A stretch of 53,937 nucleotides of DNA from an uncultured Selenomonadales bacterium (GTDB lineage Bacteria; Bacillota; Negativicutes; Selenomonadales; Selenomonadaceae), in assembly GCA_900315155.1 (NCBI GenBank), contig OMYB01000017.1, positions 1 to 53,937 on the forward strand, given 5' to 3'. The translations under genes were made by a program, and so were the position numbers. How positions within the stretch are numbered: the stretch's first letter is position 1; each line of letters opens with the position of its first letter. The notes under the pieces are model-generated. The model saw only the letters and a program-made list of their open reading frames with translations, had not been told where the DNA came from and made no database searches. This document shows positions 7,462 through 15,707 of the stretch, in pieces.

Positions 7462-9897
7462 ATGCAGGTATCCATTAAATGGTTAAAACAGTATATTGAT
7501 TTCGACTGGACGGCGGAAGAACTCGCGGATCGTTTCACGATGGCCGGTGTCCCGGTCGAGAATGTCGTCCGTCAGGATGAGGGTTTCGACCACGTCGTGA
7601 CGGGCAGCGTCGATGAGATCGTGCGCAATCCGGACTCGGATCATCTCTGGGTCTGCCAGATCAACGTGGGGCAGAAAGACCTCATCCAGATCCAGACGGG
7701 CGCGCAGAACGTGCACCAGGGCGATATCGTCCCCGTGGCCATGGTCGGCGCCCATCTGCCGAACGGCCTCCACATCAAAAAGGGCAAGCTCTGCGGTCTG
7801 CCGTCGAACGGTATGCTCTGCAGCGCGGGGGAGCTCCACCTCGATACGACGAATTTGACGGAGGAGCAGCTGAACGGCATCTATATCCTGCCAAAGGATA
7901 CGCCGGTCGGTGCACCCGTGGCCGAGGTGCTCGGTCTTGATGACGCTGTGCTCGAGTTCGAGCTCACGGCGAACCGCGGCGACTGCTTCAGCGTGCTCGG
8001 TCTCGTGCGTGAGATCGCCGTCCTCACGGGCAACACGCCGAAATGGCCGGAGATTGCCGTCAAAGAGGATGACGCGGAGAAGACGGCAGACCTCATCAGC
8101 TGCGGCATTGATGCCACGGATCTCTGCGACCGCTATACGGCACGCGTGCTGAAGAACGTCAAGATCGGTCCGTCCCCGGCCTGGATGCAACAGTGCCTCG
8201 ACGGCGCCGGCATCCGCGCCATCAACAACGTCGTCGATGTCACGAACTACGTCATGGTCGAGCTCGGCCAGCCGATGCATGCCTATGACTACGATCAGAT
8301 CACGGGACATACGCTGACGGCACGCCTCGCGAAAGAGGGGGAGAACCTCCACACGCTCGATGACAGCGACCGCGTCGCAAAGGGTACGGAGCTCGTCATC
8401 GCCGACGCCGCGCATCCGGCCGGTCTTGCCGGTGTCATGGGCGGTCTCGAGACCGAGGTCACGGAGAACACGAAGACGATTGTTCTCGAGGCGGCTTCGT
8501 TCAACGGTCCGAGCATCCGCCGCACGTCGCGTGCCTGCGGTCTGCACACGGAGGCCTCGGGGCGTTTCGAGCGCGGCGTGAATGTGCCGGATGTCCCGCG
8601 CGCCCTCGACCGCGCCGCGCAGCTCCTGCAGGACATGGGCGCCTGCACGGTCACGCAGGGGATCGTCGATGTCTACCCGCAGCCGAAGGAGGCCGTCAAG
8701 ATCGACTGGACGGCTGAGCAGATCAACCGCCGCCTCGGCACGCAGCTGCCGGGCACGAAGATGGTCGAAATCCTCGAGAAACTCGGTTTTGCTACCGAGG
8801 ATAAGGGAAATGAGACCTATACCTCGACAGTCCCGAACTGGCGCAACGACTGCACGTACATGGAGGATCTCTCCGAGGAAATCGCCCGCATTCACGGCTT
8901 TGATAACATCCAGAGCTCGACGCCGTATGGCCATGTCATGCAGGGGCAGAAGAGCGAGAAACAGGTCTTTATGGAAAAGATCAAGCACGTCCTCGTCGGT
9001 CTCGGCATGACGGAGGAGCTGTCGTTCAGCTTTACGAATACGGATCTGCTCGATAAGCTGCTCGTCCCGGCGGACTCGAAGCTCCGCCAGGCGATCCCCA
9101 TCATGAACCCGCTCACGGATGAGGCGCCGCTCGTCCGCACGAGCCTCCTGACGTCCATCATGGAGAATGCCCTGCGCAACTTCTCCCGCAAGAACATGGA
9201 TCTCAAGTACTTTGATATCGCGCCGGTCTTTTTCCCGAAACAGCTGCCGCTCACGGAGCTGCCGGAGGAGCGCCTCGAGCTCGTCGGCCTCATCACGGGC
9301 CGCCGCAACGAGACGGGCTGGAACCAGGCGAACGACATGGTCGATTTCTATGATATGAAGGGCATCGTCGAGGAGCTGTTCGCGCAGATCGGCCTCACGC
9401 GTTATACGGTAGAGGCCGGCGAGCATTTCGCCCTGCACCCGGGCAAGACGGCGCTCTTTAAGAAAGGCCGCGACGTGCTCGCTGCGGTCGGTGAGCTCCA
9501 CCCGAAAGCGGCGGCGAACTTCGGCATCAAGCAGAAAGTCTACCTCTTTACGATGGATGTGCAGACGCTCATGAAGTACAGCGGCAAGGCGGCGAAGATC
9601 GAAGACCTGCCGAAGTATCCGGCGATCGAGCGCGACCTCGCCATGGTCGTCCGTGACGATGTGGCCGCAGCCGATATCGAGCGCGTTGTCAAGAAGAACG
9701 GCGGAAACGACCTCCAGTCCATCACGCTGTTCGATGTCTACACGGGCATCCAGGTCGGCGCGGGCAAGAAGAGTCTCGCGTTCAACTTGCACTTCCAGTC
9801 GAAAGAGCGTACACTGAAGGATGAAGAAGTCGATCAGGCTTTCCAGAAGATCCTGCAGGCCGTAGAGAAGCATTTCGATGCGGAACTGCGCAGCTGA
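7462..9897 (+). CDS. pheT: Phenylalanine-tRNA ligase beta subunit
   Basis: The 811-residue beta subunit, giving editing and tRNA binding. It has an N-terminal EMAP-type tRNA-binding domain (about residues 40-150), then B3/B4 editing (RVLKNVKIGPSPAWMQQCL), B5, the catalytic-like core, and a C-terminal ferredoxin-fold anticodon-binding domain (from about residue 715, PKYPAIERDLAMVV). Length is the usual one. ATG at 7462 has GAGGAGGAAAGAGAC before it. It is cotranscribed with pheS, and zapA starts 18 bases after its stop. Confidence 0.98.
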   Translation: MQVSIKWLKQYIDFDWTAEELADRFTMAGVPVENVVRQDEGFDHVVTGSVDEIVRNPDSDHLWVCQINVGQKDLIQIQTGAQNVHQGDIVPVAMVGAHLPNGLHIKKGKLCGLPSNGMLCSAGELHLDTTNLTEEQLNGIYILPKDTPVGAPVAEVLGLDDAVLEFELTANRGDCFSVLGLVREIAVLTGNTPKWPEIAVKEDDAEKTADLISCGIDATDLCDRYTARVLKNVKIGPSPAWMQQCLDGAGIRAINNVVDVTNYVMVELGQPMHAYDYDQITGHTLTARLAKEGENLHTLDDSDRVAKGTELVIADAAHPAGLAGVMGGLETEVTENTKTIVLEAASFNGPSIRRTSRACGLHTEASGRFERGVNVPDVPRALDRAAQLLQDMGACTVTQGIVDVYPQPKEAVKIDWTAEQINRRLGTQLPGTKMVEILEKLGFATEDKGNETYTSTVPNWRNDCTYMEDLSEEIARIHGFDNIQSSTPYGHVMQGQKSEKQVFMEKIKHVLVGLGMTEELSFSFTNTDLLDKLLVPADSKLRQAIPIMNPLTDEAPLVRTSLLTSIMENALRNFSRKNMDLKYFDIAPVFFPKQLPLTELPEERLELVGLITGRRNETGWNQANDMVDFYDMKGIVEELFAQIGLTRYTVEAGEHFALHPGKTALFKKGRDVLAAVGELHPKAAANFGIKQKVYLFTMDVQTLMKYSGKAAKIEDLPKYPAIERDLAMVVRDDVAAADIERVVKKNGGNDLQSITLFDVYTGIQVGAGKKSLAFNLHFQSKERTLKDEEVDQAFQKILQAVEKHFDAELRS

Positions 9898-9915
9898 TAG
9901 GTGGTGATAGAGTTC

Positions 9916-10197
9916 ATGGCAGAGGAAAAAGAAAAACCGGCGCAAAAGCCGAAGAAGCCGATGGAACGCGTGGTGGTCGAGATCTTCGGCCAGGACTATG
10001 CCCTGCGTACCGATGACCCCGAGTACCTGCGCCAGCTGGCGGGCGTCGTGGATAAGCAGATGAAGCAGACGGCGCGTCATGCACACAGCTTTGACTCGAC
10101 GAAAATCGCCGTGCTCGGTGCCCTGCAGATCGCAGACGAGTACTGCCAGCTCCGCAGAGACTACGATGAGCTCTACGAACTGCTCAATGAGAAATAA
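9916..10197 (+). CDS. zapA: Cell division protein ZapA
   Basis: A 93-residue FtsZ-ring stabiliser. After a Lys/Pro-rich N-terminus the ZapA core VVVEIFGQDYALRTDDP is followed by long helices (GVVDKQMKQTARHAHSFDS, LGALQIADEYCQL) that form the coiled-coil dimer. GTG codons at 9901 and 9904 also open the frame. ATG at 9916, downstream of AGGTGGTGAT, is preferred because family members begin near here. The pheT-zapA order is common in Firmicutes. Confidence 0.85.
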   Translation: MAEEKEKPAQKPKKPMERVVVEIFGQDYALRTDDPEYLRQLAGVVDKQMKQTARHAHSFDSTKIAVLGALQIADEYCQLRRDYDELYELLNEK

Positions 10198-10212
10198 CCG
10201 GATATCGCCATA

Positions 10213-10250
10213 AAAAATCCGCATCAGCGTTTTTGCTGGTGCGGATTTTT
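10213..10250. terminator. Bidirectional terminator between zapA and the kinase gene
   Basis: AAAAATCCGCATCAGC and GCTGGTGCGGATTTTT form a long stem with A- and T-runs on both sides, serving the pheST-zapA operon on the plus strand and the convergent kinase gene on the minus strand. Confidence 0.92.
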
Positions 10251-10275
10251 GTATGTGGTTTGTATGCTCGAACGG

Positions 10276-11358
10276 TTATTTTTTCGGCTCAGCCGGTTTT
10301 ACGATTTCTTTGAGCTCTTCCGGCTTGAGCTGGAACTTTTCGCATAGTTCTTTGCTCGAGAGCGAGCCCGTCAGGTAGAGCTGGCGCAGGATCGCCATGC
10401 GTGCGGCCGTGAGGCCCTCGACGTAGCCTTCCTGCCACGTGGGCGGGTGCTCTTCGCCGGTCGGCGTCTCGGTGAGGCCGCGCAGGATGGTCGCGAGCGG
10501 GAAGTCGCTGTCATCCATGATGGAGACATTCTTGCGGCGCTGGATATCCGCCTCGGTATGGTAGTCTCCGTCGTGGCCCATGATCCAGGTCTCATCCGCG
10601 GGCACGGACTGCTGCAGCACGCGCATGACATTCTCGCTGTCGCTTTTCTGGTAGAAGGCGGCGGCAGCCTCATAGCTGAGGCCGCCCTGCATCTTGCGGT
10701 TGATGAGGCGCGTCTTGAGGTCGTTCGGGTGGGCGGAGAGGAACAGTGTGTAGTCGGCATAGGAACGGGCGCGCTGCCAGTCCGGATGGCGGAGCAGGAG
10801 CCAGTTGCCCTCGAGCAGGATGATCGGGCGGTGGATGCGCTGGACATCCTCGACGACATCGTGGCGCATGCGGTCGTAGACGGGCCAGCGGATATCCTCG
10901 TTCGTTATGTGGCTGATCTTATCGAGGAAATGGATGACATCGAACGTCTCCGGTGCGCCCTTGATCTGGTATAGCGGGATGGACTGCCCGTTTTTCTGGA
11001 TGGAATGGCTCTGGAGATAATCGTTATGGTAGTGGAATCCATCGAGGCCGATGGCCTGGATTGGCGTGAGCCCCGTCGTGCCACGGGAGAGCTTCTCGAG
11101 GAACAGGGCGAGCGTCGACTTGCCGACGGCCGGCGGTGCCGCAAGAAAGACGAGGATGCGCCGGCCTTTCTGCTGCTGCAGGGTCGTAAGACGCTGGAGG
11201 AAAGGACGGAACAGCCCCGTGATCGTGCTTTCGTTGTAGCGTACTTTCTGCACAAGCCCGTTGATCGAGAGCTGCACCGTGCGCCAATGCTTGACCGGTG
11301 CTCCCTGCGGCTGGATTTCCTCGATGATATCGTTCTTGTTGTTCTGGAATTCATTCAT
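10276..11358 (-). CDS. Nucleoside/nucleotide kinase-like P-loop protein
   Basis: A 360-residue protein of the uridine kinase/phosphoribulokinase-like P-loop class. Walker A is APPAVGKSTLA near residue 75, followed by GLDGFHYHNDYL, a substrate-site motif of the family, then IRWPVYDRMRHDV and IILLEGNWLLL. The true substrate cannot be told; related proteins are annotated as nucleoside kinases or sugar kinases. The last 60 or so residues (PTWQEGYVEGLTAARM, then GSLSSKELCEKFQL) form an extra helical tail. The start ATG has AAGGAGG nine bases before it. The gene is monocistronic and convergent with zapA. Confidence 0.7.
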   Translation of the reverse strand: MNEFQNNKNDIIEEIQPQGAPVKHWRTVQLSINGLVQKVRYNESTITGLFRPFLQRLTTLQQQKGRRILVFLAAPPAVGKSTLALFLEKLSRGTTGLTPIQAIGLDGFHYHNDYLQSHSIQKNGQSIPLYQIKGAPETFDVIHFLDKISHITNEDIRWPVYDRMRHDVVEDVQRIHRPIILLEGNWLLLRHPDWQRARSYADYTLFLSAHPNDLKTRLINRKMQGGLSYEAAAAFYQKSDSENVMRVLQQSVPADETWIMGHDGDYHTEADIQRRKNVSIMDDSDFPLATILRGLTETPTGEEHPPTWQEGYVEGLTAARMAILRQLYLTGSLSSKELCEKFQLKPEELKEIVKPAEPKK

Positions 11359-11490
11359 ATGGACATGCCTCCTTGCGAAGTTACCGATTCCTAACCTGTT
11401 TATCGGACGATTGACAGGAAAACTTTAGGCTGCAGCGAAAATCACTTGCTTTCCCTTATTTCCAGAGAATCTTTCTCTTTTCATCGCAGG

Positions 11491-11519
11491 TTGCGAAATC
11501 GCAGGAGAAACGGTATAAT
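11491..11519 (+). promoter_or_regulatory. Promoter of nadABC
   Basis: TTGCGA (11491-11496), 17-bp spacer, TATAAT (11514-11519). Confidence 0.8.
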
Positions 11520-11533
11520 CAGAGTAATGTCTG

Positions 11534-11545
11534 CTGTCTTGACAG
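11534..11545. promoter_or_regulatory. NiaR-like operator for nadABC
   Basis: CTGTC-TT-GACAG lies about eight bases past the expected transcription start. It resembles the TGTCTTGACA core recalled for NiaR, the niacin-responsive repressor of Firmicutes. Binding would repress NAD synthesis when niacin is plentiful. The assignment rests on motif memory and position. Confidence 0.55.
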
Positions 11546-11577
11546 TAGATTACACATGATTGGAGAGGAATCCTGAA

Positions 11578-12492
11578 ATGGAAGATATCATTGACGAAAT
11601 CATGCGGCTGAAAGAGGAGCGCCAGGCCATCATCCTGGCTCATGTCTATCAGCCAGAGGAAATCCAGGAAATCGCAGACTTCAGCGGCGATTCGTTTGCC
11701 CTTTCGCGCAAGGCTGCGGCCACCGATGCGAAAGTCATCGTGTTCTGCGGCGTGCGGTTCATGGCCGAGACGGCGAATATCCTATCGCCGGACAAGATCA
11801 CGCTGCTGCCGGCCGCCGATGCGGGCTGCCAGATGTTCGATGACACGCTGGAGGCAGGCGTGCGGAAGATGAAAGCAGAGCATCCCGATGCCCTGCTGGT
11901 TTCGTATGTCAATACGCCGGCCTCGGTCAAGGCAATGAGCGATGTCTGCTGCACGTCCTCGAATGCGGCAGCTGTCGTGAACTCCCTGCCGAAGGACCGC
12001 GAGGTCCTGTTCGTGCCAGACGAGAATCTCGGTTCCTTTGCGCTCGAGAAATGCCCAGACCATAAGGTCATCTGCTGGCATGGCGGCTGCCCGATTCATC
12101 AGGCGCTGCGCCGCGAGGAAATCGAGGCGGCAAAAGCCGCCCACCCGGAGGCACTCGTGCTTATGCACCCGGAGTGCCGCAAAGAACTCCGCGACCTCGC
12201 GGATTACGTCGGCAGTACGACGGGCATCATCAAATACGCGGAGAAGAGCCCGGCAGAAGAATTCATCATCGCGACGGAGCAGGGGGTGCTGTACGAACTC
12301 ACGGAGCGCTGCCCGGGTAAGAAATTCTACATGGCTTCGCGCCGCATGCTCTGCGTCAATATGAAGAAGACCTCGCTCGAGAAAGTGCGCGATGCGCTGA
12401 AGACGCTCGAGCCGCGTGTGGTCGTGCCGCAGGAGATCCGCGAAAAATCCATCGCCGCCCTGCAGCGCATGCTCGAGATTACGGGAAAGTGA
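11578..12492 (+). CDS. nadA: Quinolinate synthase
   Basis: A 304-residue [4Fe-4S] enzyme that condenses iminoaspartate with dihydroxyacetone phosphate to quinolinate. The likely cluster cysteines are in ADAGCQM, MHPECRK and RMLCVNMK. The N-terminal AIILAHVYQPEEIQEIADF signature is typical. It is the short, Thermotoga-like form. A TTG at 11560 extends the frame, but ATG at 11578 follows GGAGAGG at proper distance and is chosen. nadB follows after a few bases. Confidence 0.97.
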   Translation: MEDIIDEIMRLKEERQAIILAHVYQPEEIQEIADFSGDSFALSRKAAATDAKVIVFCGVRFMAETANILSPDKITLLPAADAGCQMFDDTLEAGVRKMKAEHPDALLVSYVNTPASVKAMSDVCCTSSNAAAVVNSLPKDREVLFVPDENLGSFALEKCPDHKVICWHGGCPIHQALRREEIEAAKAAHPEALVLMHPECRKELRDLADYVGSTTGIIKYAEKSPAEEFIIATEQGVLYELTERCPGKKFYMASRRMLCVNMKKTSLEKVRDALKTLEPRVVVPQEIREKSIAALQRMLEITGK

Positions 12493-12503
12493 GGCAGACC
12501 ATC

Positions 12504-14180
12504 ATGCAGGAATATCTCATGAATTTCGATACGCGCGAGCTGCCGTCCTATGATGCGGATGCGCTCGTCATCGGCTCCGGTGTCGCCGGGCTCCAGGCCG
12601 CGTGGTATCTTGCGCGCGCGGGGAAACACGTGCTCCTGGCTGTCCGTGATACGCTCCTCGACAGCAATACGAACAAGGCGCAGGGCGGCATCGCCGCATC
12701 GTTCGGTGCGGATGATAACCCGGAGCTGCACCTCGAGGATACGCTCATCGCCGGTGCCGGCCTCTCGGACCGCGATATCTCCGCCATCGTGACGGAGGAG
12801 GGCCCAAAGGATGTCAAAGTCCTTTGGGAGAACGGCGCCGAGTTCGACACGAATCCCGATGGCACGCTCATGCTGGGCCGCGAGGGGTGCCACTGCCGCA
12901 GCCGCATCGTGCATGCCCACGGGGATGCCACGGGCGCCGAGGTGGCACGAAGCCTGAACGCGCTCGTTGCGAAAGAGAAGAACGTCGAGCCCATGGAGCA
13001 TTGCTATGTCACGGATCTCCTCGTGCGGGATGGGCGCTGCTACGGCGCGGTCGCCCTGCATGAGGACCGGAAAGTCGTCATCCGCGCAAACGCCGTCGTG
13101 CTTGCCACGGGCGGCACGGGACGTCTCTATAGCAAGACGACGAACCCGGAGGGCGCAACGGGCAGCGGCATGGCGATGGCATGGCGTGCCGGTGCGGCCG
13201 TCATGGATATGGAGTTCGTGCAGTTCCATCCGACGACGCTCTCTATCCAGGGATGCCCGAACTTCCTCATCTCGGAGGCCGTGCGCGGTGCAGGCGGCAT
13301 CCTGCTCAACCTCAGGGGTGAGCGGTTTATGCCGAAGTACCATCCGATGAAAGAACTCGCGCCGCGCGACGTTGTTGCGCGCTGCATTTTCAAGGAGATG
13401 CAGGAAGCCGGCAGCCCGTTCATCTATCTCGATGCCACGGGCATCGAGGATGTCACGGAAAAGTTCCCAATGATCGCGGAGACGTGCAGGCAGTACGGCG
13501 TGGATATTGCGAAGCAGCCGATCCCGATCGCGCCTGCGGCACATTACATGATGGGCGGCGTTCACACAGATGAATGGGGACGCACGAATATCCAAGGGCT
13601 CTATGCTTGCGGGGAGACCGCCGCAACGGGCCTGCAGGGGGCCAACCGCCTCGCGAGCAATTCTCTGCTCGAGGGACTCGTCTTCGGCCGCCGTGCTGCA
13701 AAGGATATCGTCGATAACCCGCTGCCGGAGGCTGAACAGGGACTCTATTGGCAGGAGAACAGCCTGCGTGAGGAGACCTTTGATGATACGGCAGCGTGTA
13801 TCGCTGAGACGCAGGACATCATGACGAAGTACCTCGGCATCCGCCGTAACGCAGAGGACATGAGCAAGGCCATCGAGGAGCTCTATTGGATCGCACGGCG
13901 CCGCATGGGGCGTGCGGCCATGAACGCGGAGGAGCTCGACCTGCGCGCCCGCCTCACGGTGGATGTGCTGATCGCACGGGCAGCCCTTCGCCGCCAGGAG
14001 AGCCGCGGCGGCCACTACCGCACGGATTTCCCGGAGACGAGGGAAGCATGGGCCCATCATGTGCTGGATGAGAAGCATGAGGAAGGCCTTTTCGCCGGAA
14101 TCACAGAACAAGAAGAGACAGGAGACAAAAACAATGGATATGATGTTTGGACTGGACGCGCAGCTGGCGTCATGGCTTGA
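12504..14180 (+). CDS. nadB: L-aspartate oxidase
   Basis: A 558-residue FAD enzyme oxidising aspartate to iminoaspartate for NadA. The N-terminal dinucleotide-binding motif is IGSGVAGLQAAWYL; substrate-binding and flavin motifs include NKAQGGIA, RDVVARCIFKEM and GLYACGETAATGLQGANRLA. The C-terminal helical region is normal. ATG at 12504 (MQEYLMNFDTREL) is used; a GTG at 12489 and ATG at 12519 are alternatives. The 3' end overlaps nadC by 47 bases in another frame, an unusually long overlap. Confidence 0.96.
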   Translation: MQEYLMNFDTRELPSYDADALVIGSGVAGLQAAWYLARAGKHVLLAVRDTLLDSNTNKAQGGIAASFGADDNPELHLEDTLIAGAGLSDRDISAIVTEEGPKDVKVLWENGAEFDTNPDGTLMLGREGCHCRSRIVHAHGDATGAEVARSLNALVAKEKNVEPMEHCYVTDLLVRDGRCYGAVALHEDRKVVIRANAVVLATGGTGRLYSKTTNPEGATGSGMAMAWRAGAAVMDMEFVQFHPTTLSIQGCPNFLISEAVRGAGGILLNLRGERFMPKYHPMKELAPRDVVARCIFKEMQEAGSPFIYLDATGIEDVTEKFPMIAETCRQYGVDIAKQPIPIAPAAHYMMGGVHTDEWGRTNIQGLYACGETAATGLQGANRLASNSLLEGLVFGRRAAKDIVDNPLPEAEQGLYWQENSLREETFDDTAACIAETQDIMTKYLGIRRNAEDMSKAIEELYWIARRRMGRAAMNAEELDLRARLTVDVLIARAALRRQESRGGHYRTDFPETREAWAHHVLDEKHEEGLFAGITEQEETGDKNNGYDVWTGRAAGVMA

Positions 14181-14976
14181 GGAAGATATCGGCAGCGGCG
14201 ATATCACGACGAATGCGATCGTAGGGCCGGAGCGTACGACGACGGGCATCATCCATGCCAAGGCGGAAGGTGTGCTCGCCGGCGTTGAGGTCGCAGAGAA
14301 GGTGTTCCGCCTGCTCGATCCCAACATCGAGTATACGGCAAAACTGCAGGACGGCGCGAAACTCACGAAGGCGTCCGTCATCGCTGAGGTGAAGGGAAGT
14401 GCCCGCGCCATCCTGACAGGGGAGCGTCTCGCGTTGAACCTCCTGCAGCATATGTCCGGCGTCGCCACGCGCACGGCAAAGCTCGCAGCCATCGCAGCGC
14501 CGTATGGGGCCGCTCTCGTCGATACGCGCAAGACGACGCCGGGCCTGCGTCTGCTCGATAAATACGCCGTCAAGGTCGGCGGCGGCAAGAATCACCGTCT
14601 CGGTCTCTATGATGCCATGCTCATCAAAGATAACCACATCCAGGTGGCTGGCGGCATTCGTGAGGCGCTGGATCTCGCCCACGCCTATGCGGGCCACATG
14701 ACGAAGATTGAGATCGAAGTCGAGAACATCGACGGCGTAAAGGAAGCGCTCGCAGGCGGTGCGGATGTCATCATGCTCGATAACATGAAGCCGGAGCTCA
14801 TGACCGAGGCGGTAAAACTCATTGACCACAAGGCTGTTGTCGAGGCATCGGGCGGCATCGATGAGACGATGCTGGCCGATGCGGCCAAGAGCGGCGTGGA
14901 TGTCATTTCTGTCGGCGCACTCACACACAGCGTCAAGGCGCTCGATATCAGTATGGATATTGACCGCATCAAGTAA
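14134..14976 (+). CDS. nadC: Nicotinate-nucleotide pyrophosphorylase (quinolinate phosphoribosyltransferase)
   Basis: The 280-residue enzyme that turns quinolinate and PRPP into nicotinate mononucleotide, the third step of the pathway. The signature regions are LEEDIGSGDITTNAI, DTRKTTPGLRLLDKYAVKVG and GGKNHRLGLYDAMLIKDNH. ATG at 14134 after CAGGAGACAAAAACA is preferred over an upstream in-frame codon, since family proteins begin here. It starts inside nadB, so translation is probably coupled. Confidence 0.97.
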   Translation: MDMMFGLDAQLASWLEEDIGSGDITTNAIVGPERTTTGIIHAKAEGVLAGVEVAEKVFRLLDPNIEYTAKLQDGAKLTKASVIAEVKGSARAILTGERLALNLLQHMSGVATRTAKLAAIAAPYGAALVDTRKTTPGLRLLDKYAVKVGGGKNHRLGLYDAMLIKDNHIQVAGGIREALDLAHAYAGHMTKIEIEVENIDGVKEALAGGADVIMLDNMKPELMTEAVKLIDHKAVVEASGGIDETMLADAAKSGVDVISVGALTHSVKALDISMDIDRIK

Positions 14977-15026
14977 ATTCTTTTACAGATTACAAAAATA
15001 TTTTTCAAAAGGATACTCCCTGGCTA

Positions 15027-15055
15027 TTGAAATATACGTTCGTGCGTAGTACAAT
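15027..15055 (+). promoter_or_regulatory. Promoter of ssb
   Basis: TTGAAA (15027-15032), 17-bp spacer, TACAAT (15050-15055). It leaves a leader of about 80 bases before ssb. Confidence 0.75.
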
Positions 15056-15142
15056 AGAAAGCAAGTGAGGCAGCGCACCAATCGAGGGCAGCTGCCACGA
15101 AGAATCGAGGACGTTATGTCCAAAGTTAGGGAGGATTGTTTC

Positions 15143-15628
15143 ATGAATCAGGTAATTTTGACCGGCCGTCTGACGAGAGACCCGGAGATGCGTGTCACGA
15201 CGAGCGGTAAGAATGTTGCGAGCTTTACGCTGGCTGTGGATCGCCGCATGAGCCGTCGCGCACAGGAGCAGAACCCGAATCTGCCAACGGCAGATTTCAT
15301 TCCCTGTGTGGCATGGGAGCACCAGGCTGAGTTTGTGCAGAAATATTTCCACAAGGGCAGCCCGATGCTCGTCGAGGGCCGCATGCAGGTCCGCAGCTAC
15401 GAGGCGAAGGACGGTTCCGGCCGCCGCTATGTCACGGAGGTTATCGTGAATAACATCGAGTTCACGGGCTCGCGCCGGGATAACGAGGGCGGCTATGATG
15501 GCGGCCAGCAGGGTGGCGGCTTCGGCGGCAATGGCGGCGGCTACCAGCAGAGCAGTGCTGCTCCGGCCGGCGGTCAGCAGGGCGGTGGCTTCGGTCAGCC
15601 GCTCGCCGATGAAGATATCCCGTTCTGA
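15143..15628 (+). CDS. ssb: Single-stranded DNA-binding protein
   Basis: A 161-residue SSB. The OB fold (about residues 1-105) starts MNQVILTGRLTRDPEMR, and a Gly/Gln-rich flexible linker leads to the acidic tip DEDIPF that recruits partner proteins. ATG at 15143 follows GGGAGGATTGTTTC; in-frame codons further upstream are ignored because the OB fold begins here. Monocistronic with its own promoter and terminator, not next to rpsF as in many Firmicutes. Confidence 0.96.
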   Translation: MNQVILTGRLTRDPEMRVTTSGKNVASFTLAVDRRMSRRAQEQNPNLPTADFIPCVAWEHQAEFVQKYFHKGSPMLVEGRMQVRSYEAKDGSGRRYVTEVIVNNIEFTGSRRDNEGGYDGGQQGGGFGGNGGGYQQSSAAPAGGQQGGGFGQPLADEDIPF

Positions 15629-15650
15629 GCAGATTTTGAAACATAAAAGA

Positions 15651-15693
15651 AGCCGTATGGCTGAGCGTATTGTGCTTGGCCATACGGCTTTTC
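15651..15693. terminator. Bidirectional terminator between ssb and the EAL gene
   Basis: AGCCGTATGGC (15651-15661) and GCCATACGGCT (15679-15689) with AAAAG before and TTTTC after, serving both convergent genes. Confidence 0.85.
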
Positions 15694-15707
15694 TATTCGA
15701 TGATGCT

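Noticed and set aside
7483..10224. A 913-codon open frame on the minus strand opposite pheT
   Set aside because: It mirrors the codon structure of pheT in the opposite frame, common in GC-rich genes, has no ribosome site, and its product is Arg/Leu/Asp-rich without any recognisable domain.
12327..14588. A 753-codon frame opposite nadB/nadC
   Set aside because: Shadow frame; the plus strand encodes well-conserved enzymes across the whole interval.
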